From Microbacteriaceae bacterium (lineage in GTDB: Bacteria; Actinomycetota; Actinomycetes; Actinomycetales; Microbacteriaceae), in contig JAKVJE010000006.1 of the NCBI GenBank assembly GCA_022487185.1, positions 1 to 42,230 on the forward strand: 42,230 nt of DNA. Reading direction: 5' to 3'. Under the pieces are notes generated by a model, which saw only the letters and a list, made by a program, of their open reading frames with translations, was not told the origin of the DNA and made no database searches. Numbering within the stretch: the first letter of the stretch is position 1; each line of letters starts with the position of its first letter. Shown piece by piece: positions 16,368 to 23,490 of the stretch. Position numbers and translations under genes: made by a program.

Positions 16368-16680
16368 CGACCGGCTGTCCGGCTAGCGCGGCGGATGCTG
16401 CCCGGCGGGATTCCTCGATCGAATCATCCGGAAGAAGCACAATCGAAAGTGTGTCCGGGGTGGCGGCGTGTGCGGCAGCCTCTCTCCAGACTGCCTCGGT
16501 TGGGGGACCAGCGGGAGCGACCCAGATCTCGGGACATGACTCCGTGCGCTCCTCGGCGCTGCGAAGAAGATAACGACGGTCAGAGAACTCTAGTGCGAAG
16601 AAACACTGGCCAGCTTCGATGGCGTGGGCCATTGAAGCGCCCCACACATGCGTCGCAAACACACAATCAACATCAAACAT
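16267..16680 (-). CDS. Unassigned 137-aa frame, probable N-terminus of the LuxR-type regulator
   Basis: The ATG at 16680 has the best initiation signal of the region (GAGGGG, 6-7 bases before it). The frame encodes MFDVDCVFATHVWGASMAH and continues to a stop at 16267, overlapping the LuxR frame by 101 bases in a different phase. No Walker A motif or other known domain is visible. The LuxR frame enters directly at a position where homologues continue without a break, so a single-base shift somewhere between about 16267 and 16382 would join the two into a protein of roughly 770 residues. Alternatives are a separate small gene coupled to LuxR, a programmed frameshift, or a sequence error. Confidence 0.5.
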   Translation of the reverse strand: MFDVDCVFATHVWGASMAHAIEAGQCFFALEFSDRRYLLRSAEERTESCPEIWVAPAGPPTEAVWREAAAHAATPDTLSIVLLPDDSIEESRRAASAALAGQPVDADSICLAQTHPAVLDPGGCAVADRPRRFQYNR

Positions 16681-16795
16681 ATTTATCCCCTCAAGTGACC
16701 GTACCAGCAGCGCACAGGGTGAACCAGAGAACGTGCGGTGTGAAAACGGGGATGAATACAAGCGCTGCATCTGTACACCTCATGCATTTGCCCGT

Positions 16796-16825
16796 TGAGT
16801 GAAGGGACATCCACTCAGTTGAGTG
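16796..16825 (+). promoter_or_regulatory. Triple half-site operator upstream of the pilus operon
   Basis: A perfect 14-bp palindrome, CACTCAGTTGAGTG (16812-16825), is preceded by a further TGAGTG half-site (16796-16801), giving three copies of one hexamer within 30 bases. It lies between the LuxR-type regulator and the tip adhesin start at 16885. A second inverted pair (TGCAT at 16766-16770 and ATGCA at 16782-16786) is just upstream. Binding by the LuxR-type regulator is an inference. Confidence 0.45.
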
Positions 16826-16884
16826 TTGGGGGCACCATCCGGTGCAGCTCATGACGTGGATGCCAGTTCGAATGGGGGACGAAC

Positions 16885-17622
16885 ATGCAACCGACGAGCC
16901 TGCGCGCATGTCGGCACAAGCCGCGGTGGCGGTCAGCTCTTGCAGCGACTGTTGGGGTAGGTGCACTTCTCGGGGGCGCGATCCTCGGGGGCGTTGGGGC
17001 CCTCGGAGCATCAGCGGCCGAGAATACTGGGCCAGCCGCCACCGCTTCGGCTTCTCCCTCTGAGAGCCCGTCCGCGGTCAGTGCGAGCCCGTCTGCAGCG
17101 AGTGCGAGCCCTTCTGCGGAACAGAGCCAGCGGAACAGCTCCTCGGCGACGCCTGAGGACTCCCAGGCCCCGCGTGCGCGATCGGCTGCTCTCTCCTGCA
17201 CCGCGGGGAGCTTCTACACGATTGACAGAGCCGGAAGCGTCTATGGGGTGACTTCCTCGTCGAACACTCCGAATGCGTCGGCGACATCCACCGGAATGAG
17301 CTTCGGAAACGGTTCTGGGCAGTTTAATGGTCTCGCCATCGGGTCCTCTGGAACCTCGGCATATGCGTTTAACAGGACGTACAGCGAGTCGGCAATTGCG
17401 ATCTACGCATGGACGCCCTCTGGAACAAGAACGTGGACTGGTGCATTGCCAGGACAAACCGGACTGAGCTATTCGAGTCTCATCGCCGGAGGCGTCAGCC
17501 CGGTCGATAGTTCGGGAAAGTACTATTTCGGTGGGTATACCTCGACAAATAGTGGAGGAACACGGTTCCAGCTCTTCTCATATTCGTATAACGCGTCAGC
17601 GACAAGTTCAGCAGTTACGTAA
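16885..17622 (+). CDS. Pilus tip adhesin, N-terminal part ending at an in-frame TAA
   Basis: A 245-residue secreted fragment. A signal peptide with twin-basic start and hydrophobic core (about 12-44, ending ASAAE) is followed by a low-complexity Ala-Ser-Pro stalk (47-85). A domain rich in Gly, Ser and aromatic residues comes next (SFYTIDRAGSVYGV and later repeats like YYFGGYTST), possibly beta-propeller-like. The ATG has GGGGGA 6 bases upstream. The frame stops at TAA 17620-17622 but continues open in the same frame to 19167, where the SpaA domains and cell-wall anchor lie. The product here would be secreted without an anchor. The gene is first in a tip-shaft-sortase operon like Actinomyces fim loci. 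Codon use is less GC-rich than in flanking genes. Confidence 0.72.
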   Translation: MQPTSLRACRHKPRWRSALAATVGVGALLGGAILGGVGALGASAAENTGPAATASASPSESPSAVSASPSAASASPSAEQSQRNSSSATPEDSQAPRARSAALSCTAGSFYTIDRAGSVYGVTSSSNTPNASATSTGMSFGNGSGQFNGLAIGSSGTSAYAFNRTYSESAIAIYAWTPSGTRTWTGALPGQTGLSYSSLIAGGVSPVDSSGKYYFGGYTSTNSGGTRFQLFSYSYNASATSSAVT

Positions 17623-17748
17623 GTCGGATATGTTCAGATCCGTTCGGATACCAGTGACAGCAACAATGGCGATTTAGCTTTTGACGCACAGGGAAACCTG
17701 TACATCCTCTGGAATAATGCGGACGCGGGTGCCTCTCGACTCGTCTCC

Positions 17749-19167
17749 GTGACGGCTTCCGCTCTTCAGAATCATCAATCAGGACAGCCTCTTCCTGCGG
17801 GGTCGACCAGAACGATCACCAGTGCAAAGAATGCACAATACAATGGTCTCGCCTTTAATAACACCGGTGCCGTCTTCATCCAATATTCCGCATCGTCCTC
17901 GACATACGTGGCGGCGATCAACCCGGATACAGGGGAGTATGTCTCCTCGGTCGTCGGGCTTTCAGGATTAGGCTCGAGCACACAGGGAGTCGACCTTGCT
18001 TCGTGTCAGACTCCACCAACCATCCAAGGCCTCCGGAAAGATGTGGTTGGCCGTGTCGCAGATACGGACCAATTCGCACTGAGCATCACACGGCAGGGGC
18101 AGTCCGATGCCACCGCAACGGCAACAACCTCCGGGAACCAGACTGGGATTCAGTCAGAACTTGCTGGACCAATTGTGGCCCAAGCGGGAGCGACCTATCT
18201 TCTCGAAGAAACGGGCGCAGGTACACCAAACGCACTCCTCAGCAACTATGCATCAACATTGAGCTGCGTTGATACCGCGAATAATAATGCGACGGTTCCC
18301 GTGGCCGGAGTGAACGGAAGCACGACAAAATATTCGATGACAATTCCGACGTCTTCTCCTGCCGCTGCAGTGGTCTGTACGTTTCGGAATACACCGACTT
18401 CAGGCAGTGTGACGTGGACGAAGACCGATGCGTCAGGGGCAGCACTAGGGGGATCTACCTGGGGGCTTTCTGAGACGGATGGTTCTGGGCAGAGTACCGA
18501 GACAACAGTTGAGGACAATACCGGGCAGTCGGGCTATACGGGACTCGATACAGACCCGGCAGCCGGGAAATTTACGGTTGCCAGTCTTCCTCTTGGAACG
18601 TATTCACTTCGAGAGACCGCTGCACCTCAGGGATATCAACTCTCTCAGGAGAACCATCCCTTTGCGCTGACGGGAAGTGCACCCAACTATCGGTTCCTCA
18701 CCGGATTCGTCAACACGCAGGCGCTGGGATCTGCCACATGGACGAAAACAGATTCTTCCGGGCATGAACTCGCTGGTTCAGAGTGGACGCTGACCTCTCC
18801 AGACGACAGCAAGAAAATTGTCACAGACAATACCGGACAGTCCGGATACACAGGATTGGATACCGATCCTGCCCCAGGAAAATTCCACGTCATCGATTTA
18901 GCCTGGGGTCAGTATTCACTAGCGGAGAGCAAGGCTCCGGCCGGATATCTGGTCTCTGAAACGGCGACGGCGACCTTCACCGTCGATGCCTCACACCTGG
19001 AACACGCCCTGGGAACGTTCAAAAATCCGATCATCACGACTCCCGCCTTGCCGCTGACCGGAGGCCTCGGGACGGATCGGTTCCTCTTCGCCGGATTGGG
19101 GATCCTGCTCCTCGCCGTTCTCACCGGCGCAACGGTTCTGATCGTACGTCGGAGAGCTCTTCACTGA
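17749..19167 (+). CDS. Pilus tip adhesin, C-terminal part: SpaA/Cna_B repeats and LPLTG anchor (downstream of nonsense codon)
   Basis: This is the same frame as the preceding fragment. The open frame actually resumes at 17623, and the GTG at 17749 has no ribosome binding site or signal peptide, so independent translation is doubtful. After more of the Ser/Asn-rich domain it carries two prealbumin-like SpaA domains. Each begins with WTKTD (candidate isopeptide Lys) and ends with an E-box (SLRETAAPQGY and SLAESKAPAGY). An LPLTG sorting signal, hydrophobic helix and RRRALH tail follow. These features mark a sortase-linked minor pilin or tip adhesin. With readthrough, the whole protein would be about 760 residues. 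As it stands the gene is probably a pseudogene or a strain-specific null. Confidence 0.68.
   Translation: MTASALQNHQSGQPLPAGSTRTITSAKNAQYNGLAFNNTGAVFIQYSASSSTYVAAINPDTGEYVSSVVGLSGLGSSTQGVDLASCQTPPTIQGLRKDVVGRVADTDQFALSITRQGQSDATATATTSGNQTGIQSELAGPIVAQAGATYLLEETGAGTPNALLSNYASTLSCVDTANNNATVPVAGVNGSTTKYSMTIPTSSPAAAVVCTFRNTPTSGSVTWTKTDASGAALGGSTWGLSETDGSGQSTETTVEDNTGQSGYTGLDTDPAAGKFTVASLPLGTYSLRETAAPQGYQLSQENHPFALTGSAPNYRFLTGFVNTQALGSATWTKTDSSGHELAGSEWTLTSPDDSKKIVTDNTGQSGYTGLDTDPAPGKFHVIDLAWGQYSLAESKAPAGYLVSETATATFTVDASHLEHALGTFKNPIITTPALPLTGGLGTDRFLFAGLGILLLAVLTGATVLIVRRRALH
18514..18885 (+). repeat. Two imperfect 60-base repeats inside the tip adhesin SpaA domains
   Basis: Units at 18514-18573 and 18826-18885 encode nearly identical 20-residue segments, starting DNTGQSGYTGLDTDP and ending GKF. 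They differ in one residue. Many differences between the copies are synonymous, so the duplication is not recent, and the protein sequence has been under selection. Confidence 0.8.
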
Positions 19168-19231
19168 CGGTCAATTCAGAACGTCACCAACCGCACAATT
19201 TGCACTGAAACCAATATCCATGGGGGGAAAA

Positions 19232-20680
19232 ATGAAAGCGCAAATCGGATACAACATCCGTTCAAAAGCCGGAGGGCTTTTGGCGATAGCGGGGGCTTTT
19301 GCTCTGGCCCTTGCCAGCACCGTCACGGTTGCTCCACTCGCGAGTGCGGCGACTTCAGCAACACCACCGACAGTTTCGGGTGCCCCTTCCTCAGGGACAC
19401 TGACGTTGACCAAGCTCAGCGGATCCGAGACCGGCAACACCAACGATGGTACCGAGCAGAACGTCTCAGGGGAGCCCCTGGAAGGGGTGACCTTCTCGGT
19501 CACTCCAGTCACCGAGCACAACGGGAATGCCATTGACCTCACGAGTGCTTCTGGGTGGCAACTGATTGAAGGAGCCACCGTAGATACTGTCCAGAACAGT
19601 GGTACGTACACCTTTGGCTCGGCGCTTTCAATTACGACGAATAGCTCTGGAGTCGCCACAACCTCGTTGCCGTTGGGGTTGTATCTTGTCCAAGAGACCT
19701 CAAGCGGAAGCAATTCTGTGGTGAGTCCCGTTGCCCCGTTCCTTGTGACAATCCCACTGTTTCAAAAAGGCTCTACTGGGACCTGGCTCTACGATGTCCA
19801 TGCGTATCCCAAAAATCAGGAGCTGACGAACCCGACCAAAACGGTGAGTACTCCAGCATCTGAGCTCAATGGTCCGGTGACCTGGACCGTCCGGGCGCCG
19901 ATTCCGACATTGAATACGACCGATTCCCTGACAAGCTTCTCGATCACCGACACCCTGGATTCCAGGCTTGAGTACATTGCGAGCTCTGCAACTCTGGAAG
20001 TGAACGGGGCCTCGTTAACAACGGGTACTGATTACACGCTGAACTATGATTCGGGGTCCCGGACTCTGACCGCCGCGTTCACCACTTCCGGGCTTACAAA
20101 GATCTCAGATCTTACTGATACGGACGCGGTCCTCACCTTCAAGACAACGGTGACCGGTGTGGGCCAGATCCCGAATACCGCCTATTCCAATATCAACGGC
20201 AATACCTTGGAGACCACTCCGGTCAGGACGAACTGGGGCAAGCTGACGATCGAGAAGGTGGATGCAGCCTCCAGCAGCACGAAACTTCACGGTGCTCAGT
20301 TCAGCCTGTACGCATCAGATCCGAGTTCCGGATCCGCAGCCTCGCCGGTCGCAACCGGGACGACAGATGCCGACGGTGCTCTGACGTTCAGTCCGCTTTG
20401 GGCCGGGAACGGTTCAGAGACGCAGAAGACGTATTGGCTCGTTGAGACGCGGGCTCCGGATGGCTATGTCGTCGATCCGACACCAATCAAGGTCCAGGTC
20501 GTCGCCAATACGGAAACATCCACCGTGGTGAAGACGGTGACGAACCGGAAGCCGCTCATTCCCGGGCTGCCGTTGACCGGTGCCTCAGGCACGTACACCC
20601 TCCTTGGGATTGGGGCCGGGCTGATCGCGCTCGCCCTTGGATCCGCGCTGATGCTCCGCGCTCGTCGCCGGAAGAGCTGA
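19232..20680 (+). CDS. LPXTG-anchored major (shaft) pilin, FimA/SpaA-type
   Basis: A 482-residue precursor of a covalently polymerised pilus shaft. Seen in order: signal peptide (about 1-40, ending ASAA); an N-terminal domain with LTLTKL (candidate isopeptide Lys); the pilin motif WLYDVHAYPKN (185-195), with Lys194 as the expected inter-subunit linkage; a fimbrial isopeptide-formation D2 domain (SITDTLDSRLEYI); a C-terminal domain starting LTIEKVDA with E-box WLVETRAPDGY (Glu405); and LPLTG at 446 with a helix and RARRRKS tail. I chose the ATG giving MKAQIGY because GGGGGGA lies 4 bases upstream. An ATG four codons earlier is also present. It sits between the tip adhesin and the class C sortase, as in Actinomyces and Corynebacterium pili. 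Confidence 0.93.
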   Translation: MKAQIGYNIRSKAGGLLAIAGAFALALASTVTVAPLASAATSATPPTVSGAPSSGTLTLTKLSGSETGNTNDGTEQNVSGEPLEGVTFSVTPVTEHNGNAIDLTSASGWQLIEGATVDTVQNSGTYTFGSALSITTNSSGVATTSLPLGLYLVQETSSGSNSVVSPVAPFLVTIPLFQKGSTGTWLYDVHAYPKNQELTNPTKTVSTPASELNGPVTWTVRAPIPTLNTTDSLTSFSITDTLDSRLEYIASSATLEVNGASLTTGTDYTLNYDSGSRTLTAAFTTSGLTKISDLTDTDAVLTFKTTVTGVGQIPNTAYSNINGNTLETTPVRTNWGKLTIEKVDAASSSTKLHGAQFSLYASDPSSGSAASPVATGTTDADGALTFSPLWAGNGSETQKTYWLVETRAPDGYVVDPTPIKVQVVANTETSTVVKTVTNRKPLIPGLPLTGASGTYTLLGIGAGLIALALGSALMLRARRRKS

Positions 20681-20683
20681 TCC

Positions 20684-21604
20684 TTGAGCCGGCAGGGCGG
20701 TGAGAGACGCCATCGGTGGCGTCTGCGATGGTGGTCGATCCCCATCGCTCTCACCGCCCTGCTCGGCGTTGGCCTGCTCCTGTATCCAACTGCGGCCTCA
20801 TGGGTCTCTCAGGTCAATCAATCTGGTGCCATCAGCGCCTACTCGGATCATGTGCAATCAGCCGATCCGGGTGCGAAGGCACAGCTTCAATTGGCGCACG
20901 AATATAACGCCGCACTCAATTCTGGGGCCGTCCTCGAAGCCGGGAACCGGAGACCCACCGGAGACGGTACCAACAGCGGAGGGCTCCAATACGATCAGAT
21001 GTTGCGAGCGGACGACAGCGGGCTCATGGCGAGGCTCAAGATCCCCGCGATCGCGGTTGATCTGCCGGTCTACCACGGGACAAGTGATTCGACCCTTCTG
21101 CGGGGCGTGGGGCATCTCGAAGGAACGTCACTCCCTGTCGGGGGAACCGGCACGCATTCGGTCCTGACGGGGCATCGGGGGCTCGCTTCGGCACGGATGT
21201 TTACCGATCTGAATCGTCTGAAACGTGGAGATACCTTCACCATCACCGTGTTCGGGAAAGTCTTGGAGTACCGAATTGTGAAAAAACAGGTGGTCGATCC
21301 GGATCAGACCGCCTCGCTGCGCCCGGTGCACGGGAAAGACCTCGTCACTCTCGTGACCTGCACTCCGTTGGGGATCAATTCCCAGCGCATCCTTGTGACC
21401 GGAGAGCGTGTTCAGCCGGTTTCCGCATCCACGGCAGCTGAGGCGAAACACGATCCGACGATCCCAGGATTTCCCTGGTGGTCGCTCGTCCTCGCCGGGG
21501 CTGTGGCCCTCATCGCCGCTTTCGTGTGGTGGAGTGGCCGGCCGGGCCGCACCACCACTCAGAAAACCCGAACCCGCTCCCGGGAGATGCCCTCAGGGCG
21601 CTAA
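20684..21604 (+). CDS. Class C sortase (pilus assembly)
   Basis: A 306-residue membrane transpeptidase that cleaves LPLTG pilins and joins them through the pilin-motif lysine. Two membrane helices (about 17-40 and 263-281) anchor it at both ends, as in class C enzymes. The catalytic set is visible: His164 in LTGHRGL, Cys226 in TLVTCTP and Arg235 in INSQR, with the class C stretch LPVYHGTSDSTLLRGVGHLEGTSLPVGG before it. The aromatic DPF/DPW/DPY lid motif usually found upstream is not recognisable here. The start is TTG, 3 bases after the pilin stop, with GAAGAG before it. It is probably the dedicated polymerase of the adjacent shaft pilin. Confidence 0.92.
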   Translation: MSRQGGERRHRWRLRWWSIPIALTALLGVGLLLYPTAASWVSQVNQSGAISAYSDHVQSADPGAKAQLQLAHEYNAALNSGAVLEAGNRRPTGDGTNSGGLQYDQMLRADDSGLMARLKIPAIAVDLPVYHGTSDSTLLRGVGHLEGTSLPVGGTGTHSVLTGHRGLASARMFTDLNRLKRGDTFTITVFGKVLEYRIVKKQVVDPDQTASLRPVHGKDLVTLVTCTPLGINSQRILVTGERVQPVSASTAAEAKHDPTIPGFPWWSLVLAGAVALIAAFVWWSGRPGRTTTQKTRTRSREMPSGR

Positions 21605-21613
21605 CCCTGAGGG
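21590..21613. terminator. Hairpin at the end of the pilus operon with the sortase stop codon in its loop
   Basis: A perfect 9-bp inverted repeat (CCCTCAGGG and CCCTGAGGG) surrounds a 6-base loop, CGCTAA, that contains the sortase TAA. It separates the operon from the convergent pucR-type gene, whose stop is 16 bases further on. No T-run follows on either strand, so any terminator action would be weak or factor-assisted. Confidence 0.5.
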
Positions 21614-21628
21614 TGCGTGCCTGCGTCA

Positions 21629-23314
21629 TCAGTCCTGCTCCGCGCACGCAGCCCAGGCCAGGAGACGATCCCCTGCTTCGGCCAGGTTGAGTCCGGTGAC
21701 CGTCTCGAATCGTCTCAGGCTGCGGGTAACCGTCGTGCGGTGTACCCCCAGCTGCTGAGCCGCAGCCGAGGCGCTGCAGGCCGAGTCGCACCAGATCCGT
21801 ACGGTCCGCCGGAGCTCTCGGGCGGTGCGGGACGGGAGCGCATCTTTGACCGTCTGCCGGATGGCCCCCAGCAACTGCGCCGAATCGGACCGGTCCCGGA
21901 TCCCGTGCAGCAGCACCAGCGCTCGGGGCGAGGAGAGCGTGAGGACCTCGCCGGTTGGGTGGATGCCTCCCGCCGCCCCAGCCTCAGCGCGCGCCCGGCG
22001 CAGGCCGGCCACCGCATCCGCAACCCACTCCAGCGGAACGTCGGCGCACTGCGCCATCGGGCCACTCAAGGCCTGCCCCTGGGTGTGGGGCAGCTCTCCG
22101 GGCGGATACACGCCGAGCCGTTCGGCCTCGGTGCGCAGCGACATGAGAGAGCCGGCGGGCAGCATGTCCGTCGCGGAGCCCAGCACCAGGCGCACACGGT
22201 CGGGCAGTCGGGTGCCGGGCTCGAACTGCGATGCGCCGGGCAGCGCCTCTGCCAGCTCCCGAGCGCGCCCGGGTTCCCGGTCCAGCAGAAGTCGCACCAC
22301 CTCCGACCCGATTCGCTGCGCCTGAACCTGCGCAGAGGATTGCGCGGGGTCCGGCAGACGGAGCCAGGCGAGTTGCAGCATGGCGGTGGCCGTGTTGAAC
22401 GTCAGCATGGCATGGCCCGCCGCGTCCCAGCCTCCGCGGGGAGTCCCCGCCATGAGAACTCCGCAGAGCCCGCCATCCTCCATCACTGGGGCCGCCAGTG
22501 CTCCAGCGGGCATCCGGATGGGGGCCGGGCGCCGCGCCTGGCTGAGACGGACCCGTGCCGCAGCAGCCTCCGCCGCAAGCCGAGGTCGCCCCGCGGCCCT
22601 GGGCGTGACCGAGGAAGTGCCCGAGGCGGCCGGTGTCGAGGTTCCGGAGACCTGGGTCTCTGCGACCGGGGTGCCGTCGGCCCGGAGGAGGAGGATATCC
22701 GAGCCCAGGAGCATCCCCAGCTCCCGCACGAGCGCCTGGACGGGGTTCCGATCGAGCGCCGCCAGCGTGAGGGCGTGCTGCGAGTGCAGTTCTGCGGCCC
22801 GCGCCCGCCCGGGGAGGACTCGTCCCGCGTCGGCGATGATCTCACTCACCCGCAGATACGGCGTGCGGTAGGGGGCCTCTGCGAGGGGGAGCCCAACGTC
22901 TGCGCACCCGGCTCGGAGTGCCTCGGCAAAGCCCGCATCCGGTTCGGCGAGCGTGAACACAAGGCCGCACGCTCCGCGCTTGGCCAGGCGGTCCGCATAC
23001 TCCCGGCAGGCCACGCCCAGATCCGGTGCGCCCCGCAGCTGCTGCCCGGTGGTCAGAATCAGCTCCCCGCCGCTCAAGAAGGGGGTCGGGTCGAGCAGGT
23101 CGGTGCTGTATCCCCACCGGAGGGGAGCATGGCAGCGCTGCAGCGCCTGCCGGCCTGCCGGGCTCCCGGTCGCCGGCCCCACGGGAGAGCGGAGACGCAG
23201 CCCCAGGGACGTCTCCGCAAGCAGTGCGTCGAGGGTGAGCGACCGCGAGCCTCCGGCGCGGCTCAGCCGGGGCTCCGGTGACGGAGCCGGAACCTGCCCG
23301 TGTGAACGTGACAT
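21629..23314 (-). CDS. PucR/CdaR-type transcriptional regulator
   Basis: A 561-residue regulator with the PucR layout: an N-terminal purine-catabolism-type sensor domain (about 50-170, with LDPTPFLSGGELILTTGQQL), a variable middle, and a C-terminal HTH_30. The HTH reads LRRTVRIWCDSACSASAAAQQ followed by GVHRTTVTRSLRRFE. I chose the ATG giving MSRSHGQ, with GGAGG 7 bases upstream. A longer frame extends 44 codons further and covers the intergenic region. It is divergent from the aminotransferase gene, which suggests it activates that gene in response to an amine, amino acid or purine-like signal. The effector is not visible. Confidence 0.88.
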   Translation of the reverse strand: MSRSHGQVPAPSPEPRLSRAGGSRSLTLDALLAETSLGLRLRSPVGPATGSPAGRQALQRCHAPLRWGYSTDLLDPTPFLSGGELILTTGQQLRGAPDLGVACREYADRLAKRGACGLVFTLAEPDAGFAEALRAGCADVGLPLAEAPYRTPYLRVSEIIADAGRVLPGRARAAELHSQHALTLAALDRNPVQALVRELGMLLGSDILLLRADGTPVAETQVSGTSTPAASGTSSVTPRAAGRPRLAAEAAAARVRLSQARRPAPIRMPAGALAAPVMEDGGLCGVLMAGTPRGGWDAAGHAMLTFNTATAMLQLAWLRLPDPAQSSAQVQAQRIGSEVVRLLLDREPGRARELAEALPGASQFEPGTRLPDRVRLVLGSATDMLPAGSLMSLRTEAERLGVYPPGELPHTQGQALSGPMAQCADVPLEWVADAVAGLRRARAEAGAAGGIHPTGEVLTLSSPRALVLLHGIRDRSDSAQLLGAIRQTVKDALPSRTARELRRTVRIWCDSACSASAAAQQLGVHRTTVTRSLRRFETVTGLNLAEAGDRLLAWAACAEQD

Positions 23315-23380
23315 GTAACACCTCCGTGATCTCTGCCACGGGCGGATGCGTTCCGCACCCTGCCGCCGCAGACCCTCGAG

Positions 23381-23399
23381 TTCTGCACAGAATGGTGCA
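23381..23399. promoter_or_regulatory. Overlapping inverted repeats between the pucR-type and aminotransferase genes
   Basis: TTCTGCACAGAA is a 5-bp inverted repeat with a 2-base centre (23381-23392). It overlaps a second one, TGCAC-AGAATG-GTGCA (23384-23399). They lie in the 176-base divergent intergenic region, a plausible regulator site. The call rests on symmetry and position only. Confidence 0.35.
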
Positions 23400-23490
23400 A
23401 AATCGTGTGTTCTCTGCATCGTATCGTGCGAGCATCGGAATGGCATCCGCCCTAGCCTGAGCCCACCGGTTCACGAGAGGGGCGGATTCC

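Noticed and set aside
17620-17622. Recoding (selenocysteine or pyrrolysine) of the stop codon in the tip adhesin
   Set aside because: The codon is TAA, whereas selenocysteine uses TGA and pyrrolysine uses TAG. No SECIS-like element was seen.
18514-18885. CRISPR-like or tandem repeat array
   Set aside because: Only two copies exist. They encode the same protein segment within homologous SpaA domains, and the spacer is coding sequence.
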